Shown in pieces: positions 1 to 6,106 of a stretch of DNA of 7,209 nt. Source of the DNA: an uncultured Clostridium sp. (GTDB lineage Bacteria; Bacillota; Clostridia; Lachnospirales; Anaerotignaceae). Position numbers and translations under genes: made by a program. A model generated the notes under the pieces. The model saw nothing but the letters and a program-made list of their open reading frames with translations. It did no database searches and had not been told where the DNA came from. The number at the start of each line of letters is the position of its first letter. The first letter of the stretch is position 1. Location: positions 1 through 7,209 of the forward strand of contig CAMXTM010000096.1 in assembly GCA_947246775.1 (NCBI GenBank), given 5' to 3'.

Positions 1-20
1 ATAAGATAAAAATAAGAGAT

Positions 21-60
21 AAAAAGTCCTATGTTTTATAAAATAGGGCTTTTTTATTTT
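21..60 (+). terminator. Intrinsic terminator of an upstream gene
   Basis: An A-rich left arm (21-32) ending in AAAAGTCCTAT pairs with ATAGGGCTTTT (43-54), including one G-T wobble, across a 10-base loop, and the right arm runs into a T-rich tract. This is the layout of a Rho-independent terminator. It probably ends a + strand gene lying before the window. The A-run on the left side means it could also work in the opposite direction. No coding sequence can be assigned to bases 1-20. Confidence 0.75.
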
Positions 61-80
61 AGTATTAATGTGTTAGGAGA

Positions 81-92
81 ATTTTGCAAAAT
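81..92. promoter_or_regulatory. 12-bp perfect palindrome upstream of the first promoter
   Basis: ATTTTGCAAAAT is its own reverse complement and sits just before the expected -35 position of the promoter whose -10 is at 117-122. That is a typical place for an operator. It does not resemble a classical Fur box. A 12-bp A/T-rich palindrome can arise by chance, so a regulatory role is only suggested. Confidence 0.25.
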
Positions 93-93
93 G

Positions 94-122
94 TTTTTAT
101 TTATCCGCTTTTGTGATATAAT
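94..122 (+). promoter_or_regulatory. Extended -10 promoter for the acetyltransferase-feoAB unit
   Basis: TATAAT at 117-122 is a perfect -10 hexamer. It is preceded by TG at 114-115 with one spacer base, which gives the extended -10 form TGnTATAAT. The hexamer 17 bases upstream (TTTTTA, 94-99) is a poor -35, as is common for extended -10 promoters. The predicted transcript start near 128-130 leaves a leader of about 33 bases before the ATG at 162. No other promoter is evident before feoA, so this one probably also serves feoAB. Confidence 0.7.
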
Positions 123-148
123 GCTATGTTGTATGATAGGCGATAAAT

Positions 149-155
149 GGAGGAG
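149..155 (+). promoter_or_regulatory. Ribosome binding site that fixes the acetyltransferase start
   Basis: GGAGGAG lies 6 bases before the ATG at 162. An in-frame ATG at 147 would put this strong site inside the gene and leave that start with no good site of its own. The protein should therefore begin at 162, giving 196 residues rather than 201. Confidence 0.8.
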
Positions 156-161
156 AAGTAT

Positions 162-752
162 ATGGATTTAGAACAACAAAGGCAACTGATATTGAGTGGA
201 AAAATGTATAATGATTTAACACCAGAACTCATTAAAGCAAGAGAAAATGCAGTACTGTTGACAAATGAATATAATAACAGTTATGGCAAACCGTTGGAGC
301 AAAGGGAACAAATACTAAAAAAGCTGTTAAAATCAATGGGAGAAGATGTTTATTTTGAGCCAAATTTTAGGTGTGAGTTTGGCTATAATATTAGTATTGG
401 AGACCATTTTTATGCCAATTTTGATTGTGTGATGTTAGATGGTGGTGGCATTGAAATAGGAAATCATGTTTTATTTGGCCCAAGAGTAGGAATTTATACA
501 TCAAACCATGCTATTGATTTTGCAGAAAGGGCAGCAGGCGCTTGTTATGCAAAAAAGGTAACGATTGGAAATTATGTTTGGATAGGTGGAGGAGTGCAAA
601 TCAATCAAGGCGTAAGCATTGGTGATAATACCATTATAGGCTCTGGAAGTGTTGTAACAAAAAGCATACCCGCAAATGTTATTGCAGGAGGTGTGCCATG
701 TAAGGTACTTAGAGAAATTACAGAAGCAGATAAAACAGGTTTTCAAGCATAA
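162..752 (+). CDS. Sugar O-acetyltransferase (maltose/galactoside acetyltransferase family, hexapeptide repeat)
   Basis: This 196-residue protein belongs to the LacA/Maa/NodL group, cytosolic trimers that move acetyl from acetyl-CoA to a sugar hydroxyl. The N-terminal part carries the family's small helical cap (LILSGKMYND, then a YNNS segment). The rest is a left-handed beta-helix of hexapeptide repeats, such as IGDHF, IEIGNHVLFGP, VTIGNYVWIGGG and VSIGDNTIIGSGSVVTKSIP, and it ends in the typical GVPCKVLREI. The catalytic histidine is H116 in SNHAID. The length is normal for the family. One variation is KK where many relatives have KP, just before VTIG. The start at 162 was chosen for its GGAGGAG site. 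The gene stops 18 bases before feoA with no terminator between, so cotranscription is likely. The true acceptor sugar cannot be read from sequence; maltose and galactosides are only the founding substrates. Confidence 0.9.
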   Translation: MDLEQQRQLILSGKMYNDLTPELIKARENAVLLTNEYNNSYGKPLEQREQILKKLLKSMGEDVYFEPNFRCEFGYNISIGDHFYANFDCVMLDGGGIEIGNHVLFGPRVGIYTSNHAIDFAERAAGACYAKKVTIGNYVWIGGGVQINQGVSIGDNTIIGSGSVVTKSIPANVIAGGVPCKVLREITEADKTGFQA

Positions 753-770
753 GCGGAGGGAAAGAAAGAC

Positions 771-1004
771 ATGACATTAAATAAAGGAGAAATCAATGCT
801 ACATATATTGTAGAAAAACTGGACTTGCCTTTGCATATGGAAAAAAGATTAGAAGCATTGGGCATGATTACAGGTACAAAAGTCGAAGTATTAAATAATA
901 AAAGTGGTGGCACATTGATTATAAAAGTAAGAGGAACACGCTTTGCCATAGGGAAAGGCATTTCAACTAATATTGAAGTAAGGAGGGCTTGGTATGGCTC
1001 ATGA
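771..1004 (+). CDS. feoA: Ferrous iron transport protein A (FeoA)
   Basis: This 77-residue protein has the single SH3-like FeoA fold expected for a small cytosolic partner of the Fe(II) permease FeoB. Family signatures are RLEALGMITGT (residues 26-36), followed by a basic strand and GTRFAIGKGIS (55-65). The length matches free-standing FeoA proteins. A GGAGGG site (755-760) lies 10 bases before the ATG. The last 11 bases overlap the start of feoB in another frame, and feoB's ribosome binding site lies inside feoA, so the two are probably translationally coupled. Its exact biochemical role in the family is unsettled; it is thought to modulate FeoB. There is no feoC downstream. Confidence 0.95.
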   Translation: MTLNKGEINATYIVEKLDLPLHMEKRLEALGMITGTKVEVLNNKSGGTLIIKVRGTRFAIGKGISTNIEVRRAWYGS

Positions 1005-3021
1005 TATTACCATTGGTTTTATAGGCAATCCAAACTGTGGTAAAACAACATTGTTTAATGTATATACAGGAGCAAATTTAAAAGTTGCAAACTGGCCTGG
1101 TGTTACAGTAGAAAAAGTAGAAGGTACATTAAAACAGCATGATTTAAATATTCGTTTAGTAGATTTGCCTGGTACATATAGTTTGACATCTTATACTATG
1201 GAAGAAAAAGTTTCTCGTAACTTTATATTAAGTGATGAAGTTGATATGATTGTAGATGTGGTAGATGCATCTTCCTTAGAAAGAAATTTATATTTAACAT
1301 TGCAGTTGTTGGAGTTAGGAAAACCAGTTGTAGTGGCATTAAATATGATGGATATTATAGAAAAAAGAGGTATGGAAATTGATATGCATAGATTGCCTGA
1401 AATGCTTGGTGTGCCAGTCATACCCGTTTCTGCAAGAACACGAAAGGGCATACATACCTTGATGCACGCTGCTGCACATCACTACGATAAAGCAGAACCA
1501 GAAATATTGATACATAATCATACTGGGGGAGAAAAACATCAAAAATATGCTATGGTATATAGTGATGGCATAGAACAAAAAATTGATATTATAGAAGAAG
1601 AATTAAATAAAAAATATCCAGAATTGCAAAATAGACGCTGGTATGCCTTAAAACTGTTGGAGCAAGACGAAGAAATTACGCAAAAATATGCTGTTTCCTT
1701 GCCAGAAGTAATAGACCGCAGTTATGAATCTGATATTATCAATGAAAAGTATGATTTTATAGAAGAAATTATAGCAGAAGTCATATTTCATAAAGAGCAA
1801 AGAGAAGTGCTAACAGATAATGTTGATAGATTTTTAACACATAAAATAGGAAGTATTCCTATCTTTTTGGCTGTTATGGCTTGTGTGTTTTTTTTGACGT
1901 TTACGGTAGGAGATTGGTTAAAAGGATATTTTGAGGTATTTGTTGAATTTGTAAGTGAGGGAGCAGCGACAGCTTTGGAAGCAATGCGAGTCAGTCCACC
2001 TATCATATCACTACTTGTAGATGGTATTATTGCTGGAGTAGGAGGAATATTAACATTTTTACCTAATATTTTTATTTTGTTTTTGGCATTAGCATTTTTG
2101 GAAGACAGCGGCTATATGTCACGAGTTGCCTATGTTATGGACGGCATTATGGGAAGACTAGGGCTTTCGGGTAGAGCATTTATTCCTATGATATTGGGGT
2201 TTGGTTGTTCTGTGCCTGCAATTATGGCTTCTCGTGCTTTGGAACAAAAAAGCGACCGCTATAAAATTATGCTAGTAACGCCTTTTATGTCTTGTAGTGC
2301 TAGGCTGCCAATATACATTTTGTTTTCTAGTATGTTTTTTGGAAAATATGCAATGATTGCGGCATATTCTATGTATGTAATAGGGATTATTGTTGCACTG
2401 ATAGCGCTGTTTTTTATGAAATTAAAAAATAATAAAGAATTAAAAAATGATTTACTAATAGAACTGCCAGAATATAAAATGCCGAGTGCAAGAACAGTGT
2501 GGATATATGTTTGGGAAAAAGTAAAAGACTATTTAACTAAAGCAGGTACAACGATATTTATTGCATCTATTATTATGTGGTTTTTGCTTAATTTTGGCAC
2601 AAAAGGATATTCTACAGATATGGCAAGTAGTTTTGGTGCAATAATCGGGCATAAATTAGAGCCATTTTTTGCACCAATCGGGCTGGGGTATTGGCAAATT
2701 GCAGTTGCCTTGATAGCAGGAATTTCAGCAAAAGAGGTAGTTGTATCAAGTTGTGCGGTGCTGTTTGCTGTACCAAATATCAATTCAGAAATGGGTATGA
2801 CTACATTAGCAGGAATATTGAATAGTATGGGATTTGGTATGTTAAATTCTTATTGTCTTATGGTATTCTGTTTACTCTATGTGCCATGTGCTGCAACGAT
2901 TGCGACAATTAAAAGAGAATCTAATAGTTGGAAATGGACAGGCTTATCTGTGTTATTTCAAATTGCAGTAGCATGGGGAGTGACATTTTTAATCTATCAA
3001 ATAGGAAATATAATACAATAA
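994..3021 (+). CDS. feoB: Ferrous iron transport protein B (FeoB), GTP-dependent Fe(II) permease
   Basis: This 675-residue inner-membrane protein imports Fe(II). The N-terminal G domain is complete: G1 GNPNCGKT (11-18), a G2 threonine in WPGVTVEK (34-41), G3 DLPG (57-60), G4 NMMD (117-120) and G5 SAR (146-148). A helical spacer domain of about 100 residues follows. The membrane part begins near residue 287 with a series of hydrophobic segments. It holds the two Cys-containing gate motifs, GCSVPA (404-409) and SCSARLP (433-439), both typical of FeoB. GISAKEVVVSS (near 573-583) and LYVPCAAT (near 628-635) are also conserved. It is shorter than the E. coli protein (773) but usual for Firmicutes. 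The start has AGGAGGG at 981-987. It is the last gene of the unit, directly followed by a terminator. Fe(II) uptake suits an anaerobic or microaerobic lifestyle. Confidence 0.97.
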   Translation: MAHDITIGFIGNPNCGKTTLFNVYTGANLKVANWPGVTVEKVEGTLKQHDLNIRLVDLPGTYSLTSYTMEEKVSRNFILSDEVDMIVDVVDASSLERNLYLTLQLLELGKPVVVALNMMDIIEKRGMEIDMHRLPEMLGVPVIPVSARTRKGIHTLMHAAAHHYDKAEPEILIHNHTGGEKHQKYAMVYSDGIEQKIDIIEEELNKKYPELQNRRWYALKLLEQDEEITQKYAVSLPEVIDRSYESDIINEKYDFIEEIIAEVIFHKEQREVLTDNVDRFLTHKIGSIPIFLAVMACVFFLTFTVGDWLKGYFEVFVEFVSEGAATALEAMRVSPPIISLLVDGIIAGVGGILTFLPNIFILFLALAFLEDSGYMSRVAYVMDGIMGRLGLSGRAFIPMILGFGCSVPAIMASRALEQKSDRYKIMLVTPFMSCSARLPIYILFSSMFFGKYAMIAAYSMYVIGIIVALIALFFMKLKNNKELKNDLLIELPEYKMPSARTVWIYVWEKVKDYLTKAGTTIFIASIIMWFLLNFGTKGYSTDMASSFGAIIGHKLEPFFAPIGLGYWQIAVALIAGISAKEVVVSSCAVLFAVPNINSEMGMTTLAGILNSMGFGMLNSYCLMVFCLLYVPCAATIATIKRESNSWKWTGLSVLFQIAVAWGVTFLIYQIGNIIQ

Positions 3022-3026
3022 AATAG

Positions 3027-3060
3027 AAACTCTGAAAGAGTAAATCTTTCAGAGTTTTTT
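3027..3060 (+). terminator. Strong intrinsic terminator after feoB
   Basis: A perfect 13-bp stem is formed by AAACTCTGAAAGA (3027-3039) and TCTTTCAGAGTTT (3045-3057), with a 5-base loop GTAAA and a run of six T at 3055-3060. It begins 5 bases after the feoB stop codon and separates the iron unit from the regulator-kinase unit. Confidence 0.95.
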
Positions 3061-3070
3061 GTAGTAAATA

Positions 3071-3099
3071 TTGACTTTTTGTAGCATTTATAGTAATAT
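3071..3099 (+). promoter_or_regulatory. Promoter of the regulator-kinase operon
   Basis: TTGACT (3071-3076) and TAATAT (3094-3099) are separated by an optimal 17 bases, a good housekeeping-sigma promoter. Transcription would start near 3106, giving a leader of about 57 bases that contains two palindromic elements. It lies just past the feoB terminator, so the second unit is independently expressed. Confidence 0.8.
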
Positions 3100-3112
3100 T
3101 GTATAAGAAAAC

Positions 3113-3125
3113 ATTTTAGTAAAAT
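3113..3125. promoter_or_regulatory. Palindrome ATTTTAGTAAAAT in the leader
   Basis: Six-base arms ATTTTA and TAAAAT flank one central G. The element lies directly after the predicted transcription start and next to the larger inverted repeat at 3121-3144. It could be part of a compound operator, but its pure A/T arms make chance occurrence quite possible. Confidence 0.25.
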
Positions 3126-3144
3126 TGTTTCGTTAAACATTTTT
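3121..3144. promoter_or_regulatory. Candidate LacI-family operator (or cre-like site)
   Basis: The core TGTTT-CGTT-AAACA (3126-3139) is a perfect 5-bp inverted repeat around four bases. After one T-T mismatch the symmetry continues with AAAA and TTTT (3121-3124 and 3141-3144). The 14-bp core starting TG, ending CA and containing CG resembles operators of LacI-family repressors and catabolite-responsive elements, although the CG is one base off centre. It sits about 20-35 bases downstream of the predicted transcription start and just before the regulator gene, which fits autoregulation by roadblock. The family resemblance is seen in the sequence; binding by the adjacent regulator is inferred. 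Confidence 0.45.
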
Positions 3145-3162
3145 TCAGAAAGGAGCCTTTTT

Positions 3163-5112
3163 ATGACGATTAAAGATATTGCAAATTTGGCTCAAGTTTC
3201 TGTTAGTACCGTTTCAAAGATATTAAACCATAAAGATGATGACATCAGTGAAGAAACCAGAAAAAAAGTGCTTAAAATTGTAAAAGAATATCAATATATG
3301 CCATATTCTAAAGTACGAGAAATTGCTACCGTATGTTGCTACACATTTGCTCTTATTTTACCAGAAAACCTATCTTATAAACAAGAATTAATTGTAAGTA
3401 TAGAGCAAAATGCGATTTCAAATGGCTATAATTTGATGATTTATTTTACAAAAACAAAATCAGATGAACTAAAATATATACAAATATTATCTGGAAAAAA
3501 CATAGATGCAATCTTATTGTACCCTATTGCAGAAGAAAAAGAAAGTGTAGAAATGCTAGAAAAGCAAAAAATGGTGTATTTATTGTTAAAAAAAGCACAA
3601 AATTTGCCTCAAACCATGCAAGTTTATGCAGACTATGAAAAAGCAGCATATCTTGCCACAAAGCATTTGATACAATATGGACATAGAAGAATAGGGTTGC
3701 TGTTGAATGAAAACCGCCATAGTAGTGACTGTAAAGAGGGCTATATGCAAGCATTGTTTGAGGCAGATATTTTGTTTGAGATAGGTAATGTGTTTACAGG
3801 ACAAGATGAAATTGAAGCAGGAAGAATTGGAGCGCATCAGCTTATCAATCGAAATTTGTCTGCTGTGGTGTGTCAAGATGAAGTGATTGCTTGCGGAACG
3901 TATGCCGTTTGTGAAAGGCACGCTACAAGAGTACCAAAGGATATGTCTATTGTGTGTATTCATACAATGGGATTTTATAAGACCTTGTATCCAAAATTAG
4001 ATGTAGTAGCATTAAATTGGGAGCAAGTGGGCAAGCAAGCAATCGAAATGGTTCTGGAAAAAATAGAGGCGAAAAAAAAGATTGTACACAATATTGTAGG
4101 AATAGAGCCTAGCTTGATTGAGGGAGAGAGTGTTTCTAATCCGCTTGAAAAAGTGCATGGTTACTATAAAAAAATCATTGTAGTAGGTAGTATGAATGTA
4201 GATAATATTATCAATGTAGAAAAGTTGCCTACCGATGGAGAAACGTTGCTTTCTAACAATCTTGCCGTGTTACCGGGAGGAAAAGGATTAAATCAGGCGA
4301 CTGCCGCAGGAAAACTAGGAGGGCTTGTGTACGCCATAGGTAGTTTGGGCAATGACACAGATGGTAAAAAATTATATCATTGTTTGATACAAAATGGAGT
4401 AAAAACAGAGGGTGTTTATTTTAGTACGACTCTTTCGACCGGAAAAGCATATATCAATGTAGCAAAAGGCGGAGAAAGTACCATTGTAGTGTATCAAGGG
4501 GCAAATGGTGAATTAGATAGTTACCATATACGCAAGCAAAAAAAATTGTTTCAGCAAGCACAGTATTGTCTATTGTCCCTAGAAATTCCTAAAAAAACGG
4601 CAATTTATACGATTAAAATGTGCCATGAAACAGATGTCATTGTGTTTGTAAAGCCAGCAACAATAGATAGCTTAGAGCCTGAAATTTTACAATACATTGA
4701 TTATTTTATACCAAATGAAAAAGAATTGCATAAAATTGTGCAAGGCGACTATACAGTAGAACAAAAAGCAGAATGGTTAATGGAAAAAGGGGTAAAAAAT
4801 GTTATTGTAACATTGGGCAATAAGGGTTGTTATTTTAAAAATAAACAATATAGTATCTTTTTTGAGGCTGCGCCTTTTGAGCCACAGGATACAACGGGCG
4901 CAGCAGATGCCTTTATTAGTGCATTGGCAGTAGGTATGAGCGAGGGAAAAGATATTATTAGCGCTATTGTGTTTGCGAGTTATGCAGCGGGGATTAGTAT
5001 TGTGAGATTGGGAGCAGAACCATCTATGCCAGATAGAACAACGATAGATTTGTATAAAACGGAAATAATAGAAAAAATTGCTTTTATGAAAAAACAAGTC
5101 AAATTGTCATGA
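3163..5112 (+). CDS. LacI-family transcriptional regulator fused to a ribokinase-like (PfkB) domain
   Basis: This 649-residue fusion has three parts. Residues 1-55 are a LacI-type DNA-binding domain, with helix-turn-helix IKDIANLAQVSVSTVSKILN (3-22) and a diverged hinge YMPYSKVREI (45-54). Residues about 60-325 are a periplasmic-binding-protein-like sensor, with YLATKHLIQYGHRRIG typical of the family; HTM (267-269) stands where many members have FDD near the ligand. Residues about 337-640 are a ribokinase fold: N345 and D347 in GSMNVD, GGKGLNQA (372-379), E474 in LSLEIP, PNEKE (517-521), VTLGNKG (549-555) and DTTGAAD (576-582), with catalytic base D582. The Gly normally preceding that Asp is Ala581. 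The linker is short. AGAAAGGAG (3147-3155) precedes the ATG by 7 bases. It probably represses its own operon and responds to ribose, a nucleoside or a phosphorylated product. Kinase activity is plausible but uncertain. Confidence 0.9.
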   Translation: MTIKDIANLAQVSVSTVSKILNHKDDDISEETRKKVLKIVKEYQYMPYSKVREIATVCCYTFALILPENLSYKQELIVSIEQNAISNGYNLMIYFTKTKSDELKYIQILSGKNIDAILLYPIAEEKESVEMLEKQKMVYLLLKKAQNLPQTMQVYADYEKAAYLATKHLIQYGHRRIGLLLNENRHSSDCKEGYMQALFEADILFEIGNVFTGQDEIEAGRIGAHQLINRNLSAVVCQDEVIACGTYAVCERHATRVPKDMSIVCIHTMGFYKTLYPKLDVVALNWEQVGKQAIEMVLEKIEAKKKIVHNIVGIEPSLIEGESVSNPLEKVHGYYKKIIVVGSMNVDNIINVEKLPTDGETLLSNNLAVLPGGKGLNQATAAGKLGGLVYAIGSLGNDTDGKKLYHCLIQNGVKTEGVYFSTTLSTGKAYINVAKGGESTIVVYQGANGELDSYHIRKQKKLFQQAQYCLLSLEIPKKTAIYTIKMCHETDVIVFVKPATIDSLEPEILQYIDYFIPNEKELHKIVQGDYTVEQKAEWLMEKGVKNVIVTLGNKGCYFKNKQYSIFFEAAPFEPQDTTGAADAFISALAVGMSEGKDIISAIVFASYAAGISIVRLGAEPSMPDRTTIDLYKTEIIEKIAFMKKQVKLS

Positions 5113-5120
5113 TTGTCATG
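5103..5120 (+). repeat. 9-bp tandem duplication across the fusion gene's stop codon
   Basis: ATTGTCATG occurs twice in direct succession (5103-5111 and 5112-5120). The TGA stop of the fusion gene (5110-5112) spans the junction, and the same Leu-Ser-stop ending would be read with only one copy. The repeat therefore adds 9 bases between this stop and the next gene without changing either protein. Confidence 0.8.
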
Positions 5121-5136
5121 AAAGAAGGGAAAAAGT

Positions 5137-6048
5137 ATGGGCAAATTGTTAGTAGTAGGCAGTTTGAATATGGATACTGTAATTAATGTTTCTAAGATGC
5201 CAAAAAGGGGAGAAACGGTACTTGGAAAAGATATTTCCTATGTGGCAGGGGGAAAGGGAGCAAATCAGGCATATGCTATGGGAAAATTGGGCGCAAAAGT
5301 TGCGATGATTGGCTGTATAGGAGCAGACCAAAATGGTTTAAAATTGTTACAAAATTTGCAGTCTGTAGGAGTAGATACCAAAGCGATACAAATTTTTCAA
5401 AAGCAGCCAACAGGAATCGCCTTGATTACCGTAGAAGAAACAGGAGAAAATAGTATTGTAGTGATAGCGGGAGCAAATTCCCAGTTGACAAAACAGTGGA
5501 TAGTACAGCAGCAAAAGTATATTGATGACTGTGATATTGTGGTAGCACAGTTGGAAACACCAATAGAAAGTATTTGTGCAGCAGCGGAATTGGCAAGGGC
5601 AAAGGGAAAAATTTTTATATTAGACCCAGCACCTGCCGTAAAAGACTTGCCAGAGTCGCTTTTGCGTCATGTTTCGATTATCAAACCGAATGAAACAGAA
5701 TTGCAAATACTGACGGAAAAGCCAACAAATACGGAACAAGAAATTGTGTCAGCGGCACAAGTTTTGTTAGAAAAGGGCGTAGAAAAAGTAGTTGTAACAT
5801 TGGGAGAAAAAGGCGCTATGCTTGTGACACAAGAGGGATATAAGACATTTCCGCCGATTAAAGTAAAGGCAGTAGATACAACCGCAGCAGGCGATGCATT
5901 TACGGCTGGTTTTGCAATGAAGTTGTCAGAGGGCTGTAGTTGTGAAGAAGCGATTGCGTTTGCGACAAAGGTGTCTTCTATTGTTGTAACAAGAAAAGGC
6001 GCACAAACGTCTATACCAAGCTATGAAGAAGTATTAAAAGTTTTATGA
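5137..6048 (+). CDS. rbsK: Ribokinase
   Basis: This 303-residue PfkB-family sugar kinase phosphorylates ribose with ATP to ribose 5-phosphate in the cytosol. All the ribokinase landmarks are present: N11 and D13 in GSLNMD, GGKGANQA (38-45) for sugar binding, E140 in AQLETP, DPAPA (163-167), KPNETE (183-188), VTLGEKG (220-226) in the nucleotide site, and DTTAAGDAF (247-255) with catalytic Asp D253 and an intact anion-hole Gly252. The near C-terminal VTRKGAQTSIP closely matches the E. coli RbsK ending. The length is standard. The start has GAAGGGA (5124-5130) 6 bases before it. It is 24 bases downstream of the regulator-kinase fusion, with no promoter or terminator between, so the two form an operon. 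It is paralogous to the fused kinase domain but clearly diverged from it. Specificity for ribose over deoxyribose or another pentose is inferred from family motifs. Confidence 0.92.
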   Translation: MGKLLVVGSLNMDTVINVSKMPKRGETVLGKDISYVAGGKGANQAYAMGKLGAKVAMIGCIGADQNGLKLLQNLQSVGVDTKAIQIFQKQPTGIALITVEETGENSIVVIAGANSQLTKQWIVQQQKYIDDCDIVVAQLETPIESICAAAELARAKGKIFILDPAPAVKDLPESLLRHVSIIKPNETELQILTEKPTNTEQEIVSAAQVLLEKGVEKVVVTLGEKGAMLVTQEGYKTFPPIKVKAVDTTAAGDAFTAGFAMKLSEGCSCEEAIAFATKVSSIVVTRKGAQTSIPSYEEVLKVL

Positions 6049-6050
6049 GT

Positions 6051-6073
6051 ATAAAACCGAAAAGGTTTTTATA
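6051..6073 (+). other. Weak intercistronic hairpin before the lipoprotein gene
   Basis: AAAACC (6053-6058) pairs with GGTTTT (6064-6069) around a GAAAA loop, and the stem can extend by three more A/T pairs if T6070 is bulged. It starts right after the ribokinase stop codon. With only two G-C pairs it is weak as a terminator. It might instead stabilise or partly attenuate the transcript ahead of the transport genes. The gap also has a TATAAT (6080-6085), but no -35 accompanies it. Confidence 0.35.
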
Positions 6074-6106
6074 AATTTATATAATAAAAAAAGGAAGTGC
6101 GAAAAA

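Noticed and set aside
4..25. Direct repeat AGATAAAAA (4-12 and 17-25)
   Set aside because: It is a short A-rich repeat at the window edge next to a terminator, easily explained by base composition.
147..161. ATG at 147 as the start of the acetyltransferase
   Set aside because: It overlaps the strong GGAGGAG site that serves the ATG at 162, and it has no good ribosome binding site of its own.
994..1004. feoA/feoB overlap as an unusual arrangement
   Set aside because: Short overlaps between feoA and feoB are ordinary and simply indicate coupling.
3586..3963. 125-codon open frame on the - strand inside the fusion gene
   Set aside because: It lies wholly within a well-supported gene, resembles no known protein, is rich in Cys/His/Phe as expected for a shadow frame, and has no evident ribosome binding site.
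4777..5097. 106-codon open frame on the - strand at the end of the fusion gene
   Set aside because: It is antisense to the conserved kinase active-site region and has a low-complexity, Cys- and Ile-rich composition typical of a shadow.
5118..5120. ATG at 5118 as an alternative start for the second ribokinase
   Set aside because: It is out of frame with the ribokinase and has no ribosome binding site before it.
6080..6085. TATAAT as an internal promoter for the lipoprotein gene
   Set aside because: There is no -35 at 16-18 bases upstream and no TG extension, the predicted start would fall on the ribosome binding site, and the region is almost pure A/T.
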